A DNA stretch of 64,000 bases from Bartonella grahamii subsp. shimonis (GCF_036327415.1 NZ_CP123961.1:1896001-1960000); one strand, 5' to 3'. Positions 36,068 through 46,269 are shown, counted from the stretch's first letter. The notes: generated by a model not told the origin, from the letters alone. Made by a program: numbers and translations.

Positions 36068-39000
36068 ATGAAAGAAAACACAGAATATTGTGCCTCTTCC
36101 ACACAGGAAGAGTTGCAAAATCAACCCCCTGCAATTAGTGCAACCATTTCTAAGCAAATCAATGAAGCATCGCAGAATTTTTTCTACCCCAATAGCAAGA
36201 TACTTAAAAATAAATACCACATTAAAGATAAAGAAATATTAAAAGAACGCTGTTCGAATGATGTAAAAAAAGAAATGAGCAAACTGCGCCAAGAACCTCC
36301 ACCAGAGCAGTTTAATTCCTCCTATCTAAAATATCTTCATCATCGCCTCTTTTCCCGTACATTTGAATGGGCCGGACAAACCCGCGAAGAGCCTTTTACA
36401 TTTGAAGATAGCACCGTTGCTTCTATGCCCATTTTGAAAAGAAAAGAATTTACAAAACCTTTTGCGATTGGCAGAAAAATACAGGAAGAACTAGAAAATT
36501 TAGATAAAATACTTGCTGAAACGAATAACTTGAAAGGCTTAACTCGCGAAGAATTCGTTGAACAAACCGCTGGAATAATGATAGATTTGCACCATTTGCA
36601 TCCTTTCAGAGAGGGCAATAGGCGTACAAAGAGACTGTTCGTTGAAAAACTCGCTCAAGCAGCAGGACATAAGCTAGACTTTTCTCTTGTGAGCAAAAAA
36701 CGTAAAGACTTTGTCCGCGCCGCTGCCATGGAACATGGCGATCCAGAACCTATGAAGCATCTGCTTGAGGATATCTCCCATCCAGAAAAAATACTTATTT
36801 TACAAGAATTCACCAACTCTATGAGAGAGCTTGGATTGGATGAAAAAAATTATTATCTCGCTGTCGTCGCAAAAGAAGGAGAAACCTATCATGGTACTTA
36901 TAGAGGCAGTGGGCCCAATGGCTTCATGCTTGATGCCAACGGGATTTTCATTTTGGGAAATAAAAAAAACCTCACCTCAGAGCAAATACAAACATTAAAA
37001 ATCGGTGACGCCCTCTCCTTTACAGCGCCAAAAACTAAAAACCCGCAAAAAAACCAGCAAAAAGCATTGCTTCCAGAAAAAAAAAGAACCATTCTCAAAA
37101 ACGATGAAATAACTGAAAAGAGCCAAGTCAGCGCATCCATTCAAACAAAGAAAAAAGAAAAAACCCATTTTTTGCCATGGATTGCCCCTCATGCTTTACA
37201 TGATAGCATTGAAGTTATACCCCAAAGTTTGCAAGAACAAGAACAAATGACCAAACCAATTGCTCAATCTGCTTCCTCCATGAGGCAAATACAAAATAAT
37301 TTTAAAGAAACCATTTTACAGACCAGCAATACAGCGACAAATGATCCAATATCTGTCCAAATGACAAAGGAAAAACGCTCTGATCATAAAGAAAGAACAA
37401 ACCACACCCCCAAAAAAGCAATGGCATACTGGAACACTGGTACAAAAAAAACGGACACCGTTCCTCTCACCTTACAGGAGAAATTATCCTCATCGCCTGA
37501 AACCGAAGAAAATAGGACAATACACCGTAATTTCCTTTACCCCAATAGTATCACCTTAAAAAATAAATATGGAATAAAAGACTATGAAAAATTAAAAGTG
37601 CAATGTGCCCATGATACAACAAAAGCAATTATTCATCTACGCCAAGAAACACCACCACAAAAACTAACCTCCACATATCTCCAATATATTCATCACACCC
37701 TATTTAAAAATACTTTTGAATGGGCCGGACAAACACGCGAAAAACCATTTACATTTGAAGACGGTACCGTTGCTTCTATGCCAATGATGAAAAAATCTGG
37801 TATTTCTTTTGCCGCAGCACAACAGATACAAGAGGGACTAGAAAATCTAGATAAAATACTTGCTGAAACGAATAACTTGAAAGGCTTAACCCGCGAAACA
37901 TTCGTTGAACATGTCACTGAAATGTTGATACAGCTCAACTATACGCATCCTTTCAGAGAGGGCAATGGGCGTACGCAACGCATGTTTTTTGAAAAACTTG
38001 GGCAAGTTGCTGGCCACCCACTCGACTTTTCTCTTGTAACAGAAAAACGCATGCGTCTTGCCAGCATTGCATCGCTAAAACATAACGATAAGGAAGCGAT
38101 GAAACATCTGCTTGAGGATATCTCCCATCCAGAAAAAATACTTATTTTACAAGAATTCACCAACTCTATGAGAGAGCTTGGATTGGATGAAAAAAATTAT
38201 TATCTCGCTGTCGTCGCAAAAGAAGGAGAAACCTATCATGGTACCTATAGAGGCAGTGGGCCCAATGGCTTCATGCTTGATGCCAACGGGATTTTTATTT
38301 TGGGAAATAAAAAAAACCTCACCCCAGAGCAAATACAAACATTAAAAATCGGTGACGCCCTCTCCTTTACAGCGCCAAAAACTAAAAACCCGCAAGAAGT
38401 GCTTATCCCCGCAGAAACAATAGCCCCCCTTACCAACAATGAAATTGCCTCAAGGATAAAAAACAACACATCCATTCAAGAAAGAAGAAAAGAAATCGAA
38501 ACTTTGTGCCAAATCATTTATGGCAATCGTCATATTTTGCAGGAAAGAATAGAGATGATCCATGAAAATCATACTAAGGGTGAACAGCTCCCCTATCAAA
38601 TTGCCGCCTCTCCCCAATCTATTTCTAAGCTTTCTGGTAGCAATGTATTTGGCATAAAAAACAATGCACGCGCCCATGCTGAAGCAAATATTTTGCCTCT
38701 CTGTAGAGCCATTGACCGCTATATCAATATTTTTAAACAAACAGAAAGAGACATTCTCCATACCCATCATGTAAAACAAAGGCGATGTGAACAGTCAGTA
38801 GAAATGCCTGAGGCTTGGATGAAAAATCTCTTTTCCTTGTCAAAAGCACAACTGCAAGAAACGTTATCAAACTCTCCTGAATTAAGGGGAGAAATAAGGA
38901 CTTATATCAAAAAAATCAATGAGCGCTTATCCTCAAGCGAGCATGAAGCTATAAAGGAAAATAATCCTGAAAAACTTGCGAAGAGTCTTGGCACATCAAT

Positions 39001-39283
39001 CGTTAAAACAAAAGAGATTATAGAAATAATCAAGCAGATAAAAGAGATAGAACAGCATATACAACCGATGTATTTTTATAACCATAAATTCGATGAGCGC
39101 TTAGCACCAAACCAGTATCAATCTATAAAGAAAAACAATGAAAAAAAATGTTCCAACACTCTTGATAAAGAAGCAATTAAAGTGCAAAAAATGACAGAAA
39201 ACGTCAATCAGAGTCTCAAAAGACAAGAAGATATTCAACCTCACAAAACGGAGCACACAAAAGCAATGGCAATGAATATCTAA
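36068..39283 (+). CDS. Tandem-FIC Bep effector: FIC-OB-linker-FIC-OB-BID
   Basis: This 1071-residue effector is twice the size of BepA/BepC. FIC1 (about 40-220) has the flap EPFTFEDSTVASMP and the loop HPFREGNRRTKR (His178), with Gly changed to Arg. OB1 (about 240-330) follows. FIC2 (about 490-670) has EKPFTFEDGTVASMP and the canonical loop HPFREGNGRTQR (His627), followed by OB2 (about 690-780), one BID (about 795-900) and a tail ending TKAMAMNI. The linker (about 335-485) has FKETILQ (412-418), like the end of a BID, and KKAMAYW (449-455), like the C-terminal ends of Beps. This suggests two adjacent effectors fused after internal loss of the first BID and the stop codon. FIC2 should be active as an AMP transferase; its target is unknown. 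No antitoxin-like gene is next to it. Confidence 0.85.
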   Translation: MKENTEYCASSTQEELQNQPPAISATISKQINEASQNFFYPNSKILKNKYHIKDKEILKERCSNDVKKEMSKLRQEPPPEQFNSSYLKYLHHRLFSRTFEWAGQTREEPFTFEDSTVASMPILKRKEFTKPFAIGRKIQEELENLDKILAETNNLKGLTREEFVEQTAGIMIDLHHLHPFREGNRRTKRLFVEKLAQAAGHKLDFSLVSKKRKDFVRAAAMEHGDPEPMKHLLEDISHPEKILILQEFTNSMRELGLDEKNYYLAVVAKEGETYHGTYRGSGPNGFMLDANGIFILGNKKNLTSEQIQTLKIGDALSFTAPKTKNPQKNQQKALLPEKKRTILKNDEITEKSQVSASIQTKKKEKTHFLPWIAPHALHDSIEVIPQSLQEQEQMTKPIAQSASSMRQIQNNFKETILQTSNTATNDPISVQMTKEKRSDHKERTNHTPKKAMAYWNTGTKKTDTVPLTLQEKLSSSPETEENRTIHRNFLYPNSITLKNKYGIKDYEKLKVQCAHDTTKAIIHLRQETPPQKLTSTYLQYIHHTLFKNTFEWAGQTREKPFTFEDGTVASMPMMKKSGISFAAAQQIQEGLENLDKILAETNNLKGLTRETFVEHVTEMLIQLNYTHPFREGNGRTQRMFFEKLGQVAGHPLDFSLVTEKRMRLASIASLKHNDKEAMKHLLEDISHPEKILILQEFTNSMRELGLDEKNYYLAVVAKEGETYHGTYRGSGPNGFMLDANGIFILGNKKNLTPEQIQTLKIGDALSFTAPKTKNPQEVLIPAETIAPLTNNEIASRIKNNTSIQERRKEIETLCQIIYGNRHILQERIEMIHENHTKGEQLPYQIAASPQSISKLSGSNVFGIKNNARAHAEANILPLCRAIDRYINIFKQTERDILHTHHVKQRRCEQSVEMPEAWMKNLFSLSKAQLQETLSNSPELRGEIRTYIKKINERLSSSEHEAIKENNPEKLAKSLGTSIVKTKEIIEIIKQIKEIEQHIQPMYFYNHKFDERLAPNQYQSIKKNNEKKCSNTLDKEAIKVQKMTENVNQSLKRQEDIQPHKTEHTKAMAMNI
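36758..37048 (+). repeat. Intragenic near-identical segment (copy 1; copy 2 at 38105-38395)
   Basis: 291 bases covering the end of each FIC domain and the OB domain differ at only three positions by my reading: act/acc, ttc/ttt and tca/cca. The rest of the two FIC domains is much more diverged, so this part was probably made uniform by gene conversion. Confidence 0.9.
38105..38395 (+). repeat. Intragenic near-identical segment (copy 2)
   Basis: Partner of the segment at 36758-37048, offset by 1347 bases (449 codons) with no insertion or deletion. Confidence 0.9.
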
Positions 39284-40119
39284 AGGATTCATAAACTTTA
39301 ACTTTTTTGCCCCCTCTGGTAAAAATAATAGCCTTTACCCTCTATCGGCAAATCAATCGCACCTCAACAGGAATGGAAACCATGAGAGAGCAGATTTATC
39401 TTATTTTCTTAGATTGTATCCTCAGCAACTGTAAAAAGAAACCTAAACAGGAAAAATGAAAGAATCACTCACTTTTGAAAAGATAATCAAGCACTTTCAT
39501 TGCTTTTAGTGCTAAAAACAGACAAAATGCTGTTGGAAGATTATGTCTTCCTATCCTCTTGTTTATGTAACTCTAAAACGGGAAAGCAGCCTAATTTGGG
39601 GAGAATATAAAGCCGTAAAGGTAAAAATCAATCACAAGCTTTGCCATCACCTTTTAGCTCAGCCTTACGACTTTTAAAAACATCTAAAGAAATGCTTTCT
39701 AAATAATGGAGATTGCACCTTGCTTTACGCTTTTATTTTATTTGCGTTCTTTAATAGGATCACGCCCCTAACGTAAAACAGAATGGTATTGGGTTGCACT
39801 ATTCACAACATCATACCATAAAGAGAAATTATCATTATATATCCCTATATGCCCCTTCAAACTGTTATGATATCGCTCCCATATTTCCGTTTGAAAAAGA
39901 AATTTTAATTATTTTATGGCAACAATAAAAATTGTAATGCAACAGTAAACAAGGAGCATAAAAAGTCTTCATGCAACATTGTTGACAGAAAGGCAAACAC
40001 CGTCGTAAAACGCTTTCAAAAAGTATCTCTAATTGGGATACAGATCAGATTTTTACGATTCAAAACGGTTTATTTCTCCTGTCATCGCTTCTCTTTTACA
40101 ACAAACCCGATATATCTTT
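39284..40119. other. Intergenic region between effector island and murJ
   Basis: About 830 bases with no recognisable gene, repeat or RNA. It marks the end of the effector island. The murJ promoter is presumably here but no convincing hexamers were identified. Confidence 0.4.
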
Positions 40120-41691
40120 ATGACATTGATTAAAAAAATTGCAACAGTTGCTTCCGGAACCCTCATGAGCCGCATTTTTGGTTTCGTACGCGAAATGCTT
40201 ATGGCAGCAGCCCTAGGGACTGGTCCTGTTTCTGATGCGTTTAATGCTGCTTTTCGTTTTCCCAACACATTTCGTCGTTTTTTTGCTGAAGGTGCCTTTA
40301 ACGCTGCTTTCATTCCTCTTTTTGCAAAAAAAATCACTGAAGATGGCCAAGAAACGGCATGCAAATTTGCAGAAGAAGTCTTTGGCGTTCTCTTTTCGCT
40401 GCTCTTACTATTAACGATTGCGATGGAACTGAGTATGCCTTTTTTGGTACGAACCATTATTGCCCCAGGTTTTACCGAAGATGCAACAAAATTTAACGCT
40501 ACAATTCACTTTACTGCGATCATGTTTCCCTATTTAACCTGCATGTCACTCGCTGCCATGATGGGGGGCATGCTCAATGCTCTGCGACGCTATTTTATTG
40601 CCGCCATTGCCCCACTCTTTTTAAACATTATTCTGATTGGTGTGCTTGCCTATGCTTGGATCTATAAACTTGACGCTTGGCATATCGGCTTAAATCTTTC
40701 TTGGGGTGTTTTGGCAGCAGGGCTTCTTCAACTCACCTTAATTGCCCTTGCTTTGCATCAAAGTGGAATGAAAATTTCCTTTCGCCGGCCCCATTTAAGC
40801 CCTAATGTTCGCAAGCTATTAACTTTAGCATTCCCAGCAGCCATCACGGGTGGCATCACACAAATTAATTTGCTCATTAATACCAACATTGCTTCTAGTC
40901 AATCTGGTGCTGTCTCTTCTTTGATGTACGCTGATCGTCTTTATCAATTACCTCTAGGCGTAATCGCCATTGCCGTTGCAACCGTTCTTTTACCAGAATT
41001 AACACGCGCTTTGCGGAGCAAAAAGCATGAAGAAACCCACCATTTACAAAACCGCTCTATTGAATTAACGCTATTATTAACACTCCCAGCATCCATTGCT
41101 TTTTTGCTGCTCTCCACTCCCATTGTCAGTTTGCTCTTTGAGCGAGGACAATTTACCAGTCAATCAACACACCATGTTGCACAATTACTAGAACTTTATG
41201 GACTAGGACTCCCAGCGTTTGTCCTCATTAAGGTCTTTATTCCTAATTTCTTTGCCCATGAAGATACCAAAACACCGATGATTTTTACAGGTATTTGCGT
41301 TTTCATCAATATCAGCCTCGCCTTAACATTATTTCCTTCTTTTTCTGCACGAGGTATTGTTATTGCTGAAATTACCTCTGGATGGATCAACACCTTGTTG
41401 CTTTGGGGTGTTCTTATCAAACGCGGTTATTGGAAATACGACTTCCAACTGATAAAGCGAATATTATGTCTCGTGATCGCTTCCTTTTTGAACGCACTAG
41501 CCCTCTATTACGGATTGAATGTGTTTGGTTTTTTGTCTTTTCCTTTATCCTCACAAGCATCCTTTTTCTTGCGCGCCAGCACCTTAGCTGGGATCATGCT
41601 TGGCATATTCTTGATCTATTTTAGTGCCTATTTTTTATTTAACACCCGTTCTTTTTTTCACACGCTTAAAAAATTGAAAAAGCGCCCATAA
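40120..41691 (+). CDS. murJ: Lipid II flippase MurJ (MviN)
   Basis: The ATG at 40120 (MTLIKKIATVASGTLMSRIF) gives 523 residues and the usual family start; the upstream frame from 40033 adds a non-conserved extension. The protein is almost all transmembrane helices (about 13-14), with the MviN/MurJ pattern SRIFGFVREMLMAAALGTGP, then AFNAAFRFPNTFRRFFAEGAF near the N-terminus (the conserved charged residues lining the cavity) and LLFERGQFT later. MurJ flips lipid II across the inner membrane for peptidoglycan synthesis and is essential. trpS follows 60 bases later, probably in the same transcript. Confidence 0.93.
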   Translation: MTLIKKIATVASGTLMSRIFGFVREMLMAAALGTGPVSDAFNAAFRFPNTFRRFFAEGAFNAAFIPLFAKKITEDGQETACKFAEEVFGVLFSLLLLLTIAMELSMPFLVRTIIAPGFTEDATKFNATIHFTAIMFPYLTCMSLAAMMGGMLNALRRYFIAAIAPLFLNIILIGVLAYAWIYKLDAWHIGLNLSWGVLAAGLLQLTLIALALHQSGMKISFRRPHLSPNVRKLLTLAFPAAITGGITQINLLINTNIASSQSGAVSSLMYADRLYQLPLGVIAIAVATVLLPELTRALRSKKHEETHHLQNRSIELTLLLTLPASIAFLLLSTPIVSLLFERGQFTSQSTHHVAQLLELYGLGLPAFVLIKVFIPNFFAHEDTKTPMIFTGICVFINISLALTLFPSFSARGIVIAEITSGWINTLLLWGVLIKRGYWKYDFQLIKRILCLVIASFLNALALYYGLNVFGFLSFPLSSQASFFLRASTLAGIMLGIFLIYFSAYFLFNTRSFFHTLKKLKKRP

Positions 41692-41751
41692 TATCTATAC
41701 TTTGTCAAAAATAATAAAACGAATAACCTTAATTGAAGAAAGAGCACTCCT

Positions 41752-42822
41752 ATGGATACCTTCACACCACTTGTCTTTTCCGGCGTACAACCGAGTGGTC
41801 ATTTACATCTTGGCAATTATCTTGGAGCCATTCAGCGTTGGGTTGAACTTCAAAACGCTTATCACTGCCTCTATTGTGTTGTGGATATGCATGCACTCAC
41901 AGTCAACCCAGATCCCCTTACTTTACGCGAATCCACCAGAACAGTGACAGCAGCTTTTTTGGCCTCCGGTATTGATCCTCAAAAACACATTATTTTTAAC
42001 CAATCACGTGTTTTTCAACATGCTGAACTTGCTTGGATTTTTAATTGTGTTGCCCGTATCGGCTGGCTCCAACGCATGACACAATTCAAAGATAAAGCAG
42101 GAAAAGATCGCGAAAAAGCATCCCTAGGGCTTTTTGCCTATCCCACTTTGATGGCTGCTGATATTTTAGTCTATCGTGCAACGCATGTTCCCGTGGGCGA
42201 AGATCAAAAACAGCATGTTGAACTCACACGCGATATTGCACAAAAATTTAACAATGACTATGCACAACGTATTGCCGAATTAAATTTTGGTATCTCTATG
42301 CAAACGGATGAAGAAAACAGACAAGGCTTTTTTCCCCTCCCAGAGGCGCTTATTGGAACAACAGCCACACGCGTTATGTCTTTGCGCGATGGGACAAAAA
42401 AAATGTCAAAATCAGATCCTTCAGATTTTTCACGCATTAATTTGACCGATGATGCTGATCTTATCGCAAAAAAAATACGCAAAGCCAAAACGGATTCGGC
42501 TCCTCTTCCCGATACCCTTACCGCTTTAAAAGAACGACCAGAAGTGGATAACCTGCTTGGTATTTATGCCGCCTTTGCCAAAGTTAGCAAAGAAAAGATT
42601 CTTTTAGAATTTTCTGGTCAACAATTTTCGCATTTTAAAACAGCTCTAGCCGACCTTGCTGTTCATAAACTTGCCCCTATAACAGAAGAATTACGTCGAC
42701 TCCATCAAGAAAGTGATTATATCGACTCTGTTTTGCATGATGGCGCAGAACGTGCTAGTATGCTCGCAGAAGAAAATATGAAAAAAATTCGTGAAATTAT
42801 TGGATTTTTGCACGATACATAA
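41752..42822 (+). CDS. trpS: Tryptophanyl-tRNA synthetase
   Basis: This 356-residue class I synthetase charges tRNA-Trp. The HIGH-like motif is [17 protein letters not shown] at about residues 10-26, and the KMSKS motif is [14 protein letters not shown] at about 220. [20 protein letters not shown] is the tryptophan pocket region. A good length match to bacterial TrpRS. It follows murJ closely; a usp gene lies 62 bases downstream. Confidence 0.95.
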   Translation: MDTFTPLVFSGVQPSGHLHLGNYLGAIQRWVELQNAYHCLYCVVDMHALTVNPDPLTLRESTRTVTAAFLASGIDPQKHIIFNQSRVFQHAELAWIFNCVARIGWLQRMTQFKDKAGKDREKASLGLFAYPTLMAADILVYRATHVPVGEDQKQHVELTRDIAQKFNNDYAQRIAELNFGISMQTDEENRQGFFPLPEALIGTTATRVMSLRDGTKKMSKSDPSDFSRINLTDDADLIAKKIRKAKTDSAPLPDTLTALKERPEVDNLLGIYAAFAKVSKEKILLEFSGQQFSHFKTALADLAVHKLAPITEELRRLHQESDYIDSVLHDGAERASMLAEENMKKIREIIGFLHDT

Positions 42823-42884
42823 AAATAATAAAACTAAAAACTGTAGAGAGCAAAAAAATCGTTTGTACAAAATAGAGAAAGTGC

Positions 42885-43376
42885 ATGATTTCCAAACCCA
42901 AAAATCCGAAAAAAGAACCCAAGAAAAAAAACTTAGTCATTATTGATGAAACACCAGAGTGTCGGCGTGCCGTTGCGTTTGCCGCACAGCATGCTCAAAA
43001 TACCAATAGAACATTGGTATTACTTTGTGTCGTTGATAGTGCAGAATTTCAACATTTTCTGGGTGTAAACAACGTTATGCGCACAGAATCAACGCAAAGT
43101 GCTCATAAAATATTAGGAGACATTGCCAGTGAAGTCCGCACCACCCATGCGCTTGAAACAGAAATAGTGGTGCGTGAAGGAAAAAAAATTGATGAGATTT
43201 CCAAACTGATCGACGAAGATAAAAGGATTGCACTAATTGTTTTAGCAGCCAGTGGACATACAGAAGGACCAGGGCCCCTTGTTCAATTAATCGGGAATAA
43301 AGGGACAGCTTTTTCAATCCCTGTCATTGTTATTCCTAGCAATCTTGCCGATGAAGATATTCAATCTATTGCCTAA
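42885..43376 (+). CDS. Universal stress protein (UspA family)
   Basis: This 163-residue cytoplasmic protein has the Usp fold: NLVIIDETPECRRAVAFAAQ at the N-terminus and, at the C-terminus, the nucleotide-binding pattern IVLAASGHTEGPGPLVQLIG with NKGTAFSIPVIVIP (G-x2-G-x9-G-like). A short Lys/Pro-rich N-terminal extension is present. The role is general stress tolerance; the exact function is unknown. It sits between trpS and nfu in the same orientation. Confidence 0.88.
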   Translation: MISKPKNPKKEPKKKNLVIIDETPECRRAVAFAAQHAQNTNRTLVLLCVVDSAEFQHFLGVNNVMRTESTQSAHKILGDIASEVRTTHALETEIVVREGKKIDEISKLIDEDKRIALIVLAASGHTEGPGPLVQLIGNKGTAFSIPVIVIPSNLADEDIQSIA

Positions 43377-43435
43377 AAAATAGAATATTCTACAATGTAA
43401 GATCTTCCTAATCCTTCATTATAAAAGGAGAATCT

Positions 43436-44014
43436 ATGTTTATTCAAACTGAAACCACCCCAAACCCTGCAACACTTAAATTCCTGCCAGGACGCGTGGT
43501 TCTTTCTGAGGGCGTATTAGAATTTCGCGCCCCTGAAGAAGCAGCTAAAAACTCACCTTTGGCAGCTAAACTGTTTAATATTCCCAATATCAATGGTGTT
43601 TTTTTAGGCTATGATTTTATCACCGTAAGCAAAAAAGAAGGGGAGTGGCAACATCTCAAACCTGTCATTTTAGGTACAATCATGGAACATTTTCTATCCA
43701 ATGAGCCAGTCATCACCACCAACGCTACAACACAAGCACAAACCCATGCCCTTAACGAAGAATTTTATGACGAAAAAGATGCTGATATTGTCTTAACCAT
43801 TAAAGAGCTGCTCGAAACGCGTATCCGCCCAGCAGTCGCCAATGATGGTGGAGACATTACTTTTCGCGGATTTGAAAATGGTATTGTTTATCTCAATATG
43901 CGGGGCTCCTGCGCTGGATGTCCCTCTTCAACAGCAACCCTCAAACATGGTATTGAAAATCTTTTACGCCATTTTATCCCTGAAGTTTTAGGCGTTGAAG
44001 CCATGCCACAATAA
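43436..44014 (+). CDS. Nfu/NifU-type iron-sulfur scaffold protein
   Basis: This 192-residue protein has an N-terminal Nfu_N domain (MFIQTETTPNPATLKFLPGR) and a C-terminal NifU-like domain (LETRIRPAVANDGGDITFRG and the CxxC in GSCAGCPSST, Cys159/Cys162) that binds a Fe-S cluster between two subunits. Such NfuA-like proteins carry clusters to apo-proteins. AAAGGAG precedes the ATG. A decayed copy of its last 60 or so bases follows directly (44040-44135). Confidence 0.92.
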   Translation: MFIQTETTPNPATLKFLPGRVVLSEGVLEFRAPEEAAKNSPLAAKLFNIPNINGVFLGYDFITVSKKEGEWQHLKPVILGTIMEHFLSNEPVITTNATTQAQTHALNEEFYDEKDADIVLTIKELLETRIRPAVANDGGDITFRGFENGIVYLNMRGSCAGCPSSTATLKHGIENLLRHFIPEVLGVEAMPQ

Positions 44015-44039
44015 ATATTGACCTCAATAGGTAAAATAA

Positions 44040-44135
44040 TCACACCGATTGCACCTCTTCAACAGCGCTTAAACATGGCGTGAAAAAATCTTATGTCATT
44101 TTATTTCTGAAATTTTAGACATAAGTTATGCAGCC
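44040..44135 (+). pseudogene. Decayed duplicate of the 3' end of nfu
   Basis: The sequence tgcacctcttcaacagcgct ... aaacatggcgtgaaaaaatc ... cattttatttctgaaatttt lines up with the end of the nfu gene (tgtccctcttcaacagcaac ... aaacatggtattgaaaatct ... cattttatccctgaagtttt). Small indels break the frame. Confidence 0.6.
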
Positions 44136-44483
44136 ATAAGAATGTAGTACTGTTAAAAAATCTATCCAATAATATATCTTCACTCACCTTTCACCTCCAC
44201 ATATGCCTTAAAAAGGTTCAAAGCTCCCTTTAAGAAGCATAAGTTGTTTCAATGCCCCCCCAAAATCACGTACACAAAAATACACGGCATGGGTATGCGC
44301 TTAAATTATTTTGTTTCATAATCTTGTCATGTAATTTTAACCAGGAAAACACGACCCGTTACAAAAAAACCAAAAAAGAAAACATTGTAAGATAGAGTGC
44401 CTATTTGCTCCATCATTCTCAGTGCTTCCAACGATAACATCACGCAAAATACTTTTGTAACGGGCAAACGACAAAGATCACAT

Positions 44484-44720
44484 TTTGCAACTTGAATGAG
44501 AATCCTGACATTCTTCTTATTTCAATTCTGTTTTTATTGTATCAATCAAAACCGTCCACTTACACAGCACAAAATGGATAATAACAAAAACTATTTTAAT
44601 AGCTCTTATGCACACTTTTATTAAGAGCTGTTGTAGTACTAAGAGCTGGGAAAATGCATGACTGTACTGCCTTATCAAGATCATACCGTCCTCTTTCTAT
44701 TCTTAAAATCAAAAATTCCC
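44484..44720 (+). repeat. Dispersed repeat leader (copy F)
   Basis: The leader motifs (gaatgagaatcctgaca ... tgtatcaatcaaaaccgt ... cttacaca) are recognisable. The following integrase-derived part is strongly diverged. Nothing else was recognised in 44136-45165. Confidence 0.5.
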
Positions 44721-45165
44721 CCCTATCATTTTCAATCTCATTTCCATCAATATGACGCAAAAGGTGTAAATACCTGTAAAAAATAAATACATTGAAGCCA
44801 GATCTATTATGGTTGTTTAAGAAATTATCTGATAAAAGAATGAGGATATTTCTTCAATTCAGCAGAAATAAGTTTGTCTACTTTACAGCGTTGTTCTTCT
44901 CATAAAGCGTATACTTTTACCGTTGCATATAAGTCAACATCCAACTTCACCCATAACCGCATATTAAAAGAAAAGCTAGAGTCACTATTTCTCTGCGATA
45001 GAAGGCTTTTGTATTGCAACAAAGGAAAACATATTGCCTTTATCTGATTGGTGTAATCTATGAAACAAGAAAAGAAGCCCATTGGAGAAAAATATGCCTA
45101 ATTAGAGAAGAATGTAAAAATAGAAAATCAACGAAATGCAAAAACAATTGCAAGAGGATAAATGC

Positions 45166-45501
45166 TTAAACTTTTTTCACAAACTCCGACTTTAAACTCA
45201 TCTGACCAATCCCAGGAATTTTGCAATCAATATTATGATCCCCATCCACCAAACGAATATTCTTTACCTTAGTACCACCTTTTAAAACAGATGAAGCGCC
45301 TTTTACTTTCAGATCTTTTATCACCATAACGGTGTCTCCGTTTGTTAAAATCTGACCATTGGCGTCATAAACAGTATCGGAAAGAACAGTATCATCGTTT
45401 TTTTGTGGCCATTCATGCGCGCATTCAGGACACACAAAATTTTCACCGTCTTCATAAGTATAAAGACAATCACAACGAGGACATTTGGGATATTGGGTCA
45501 T
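45166..45501 (-). CDS. YjdM/PhnA-type zinc-ribbon protein
   Basis: The start at 45501 ([10 protein letters not shown]) gives 111 residues; the nine-codon longer frame has no support. The N-terminal zinc ribbon reads [25 protein letters not shown], shown here by its two CPxC pairs. The C-terminal domain has the family pattern [20 protein letters not shown], then [20 protein letters not shown]. Despite the historic name (alkylphosphonate utilisation PhnA), the cellular role is not established. It is a single gene between repeat elements. Confidence 0.88.
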   Translation of the reverse strand: MTQYPKCPRCDCLYTYEDGENFVCPECAHEWPQKNDDTVLSDTVYDANGQILTNGDTVMVIKDLKVKGASSVLKGGTKVKNIRLVDGDHNIDCKIPGIGQMSLKSEFVKKV

Positions 45502-45689
45502 AAATTCCCCTTTTAAAAGAAAAACCATTCATTATGACTGGTCATAAAGCAAGAAGTCTTTATTGTCCATTATTTTAGAAAAACATTTCCCTTTGTTTCA
45601 ACCATCATCGACCAACTGTGTTCATGAATGCTATCATCACATACCATACATGAATTTATAAAAATGATTGATCATTATACAACTTAATA

Positions 45690-45925
45690 CAACTAATACC
45701 CCCTGCATATCATAAAATTTACTCACTTCATTCTCTCTAATAAATCAACCAAAATCATTTTCTTATACATCAGCAATGCAATTAACGAATGGATAAAAAA
45801 CAATTAGAAAAGGAACATCTCTGAATAAAACGCTCTCAAAGAGCTAAAAACTGAGAAACAAGAAAATGATGCCCTCAACTTGACCTTTTATTTCAGTAAA
45901 GGTAACAGCCATAATGTTAGAGGAC
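45690..45925 (+). repeat. Dispersed repeat, diverged copy G
   Basis: It has leader traces (cattctctctaataaatcaa, ccaaaatcattttctta) followed by a stretch that can be read as NDALNLTFYFSKGNSH, resembling the NDGAGLLLHKRKDGGAQ integrase segment. Strongly decayed. Confidence 0.4.
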
Positions 45926-45932
45926 AGACTGA

Positions 45933-46268
45933 TTTATAATCATAATTAATGGTTTTGTATATTGAATGAGAGCCCCCAAATATCGTAAGATTCTCTCACC
46001 CCCTTTTACATTAAATCAACCAAAGGCTTTTGCTTGCATGTTACAATGTTGCGACATCCCTTGGCACTTGAGACGGTTCATAAAAGCCATTTTTACTTCT
46101 TTCTTGTACAGTTTTTATCCCCCCCCCCCACTCCTCCCGCTTATGACGTGCAAGTAAGTGATTTTGATTGATTCAAGATAGACAAATTTTAAATGAGAGA
46201 ATCTTACGATATTCAGGGTTCTAATTCAATATGAATAACGCTAAATTATCATTACAAATCAATATCTT
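45933..46268. repeat. Head-to-head pair of leader repeats with a poly-C tract
   Basis: A forward leader (45933-46050: gaatgagagccc ... cgtaagattctctcac ... aaatcaaccaaagg) is followed by an inverted copy (about 46060-46268: ctttctt ... gattgattcaag ... tgagagaatcttacgatatt). The junction contains a run of 11 C (46119-46129), likely to slip. Confidence 0.65.
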
Positions 46269-46269
46269 G

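Noticed and set aside
28730..39283. Tandem repeats in this region as a CRISPR array
   Set aside because: The repeats are long, coding or promoter-like, and there are no short repeats with unique spacers and no cas genes.
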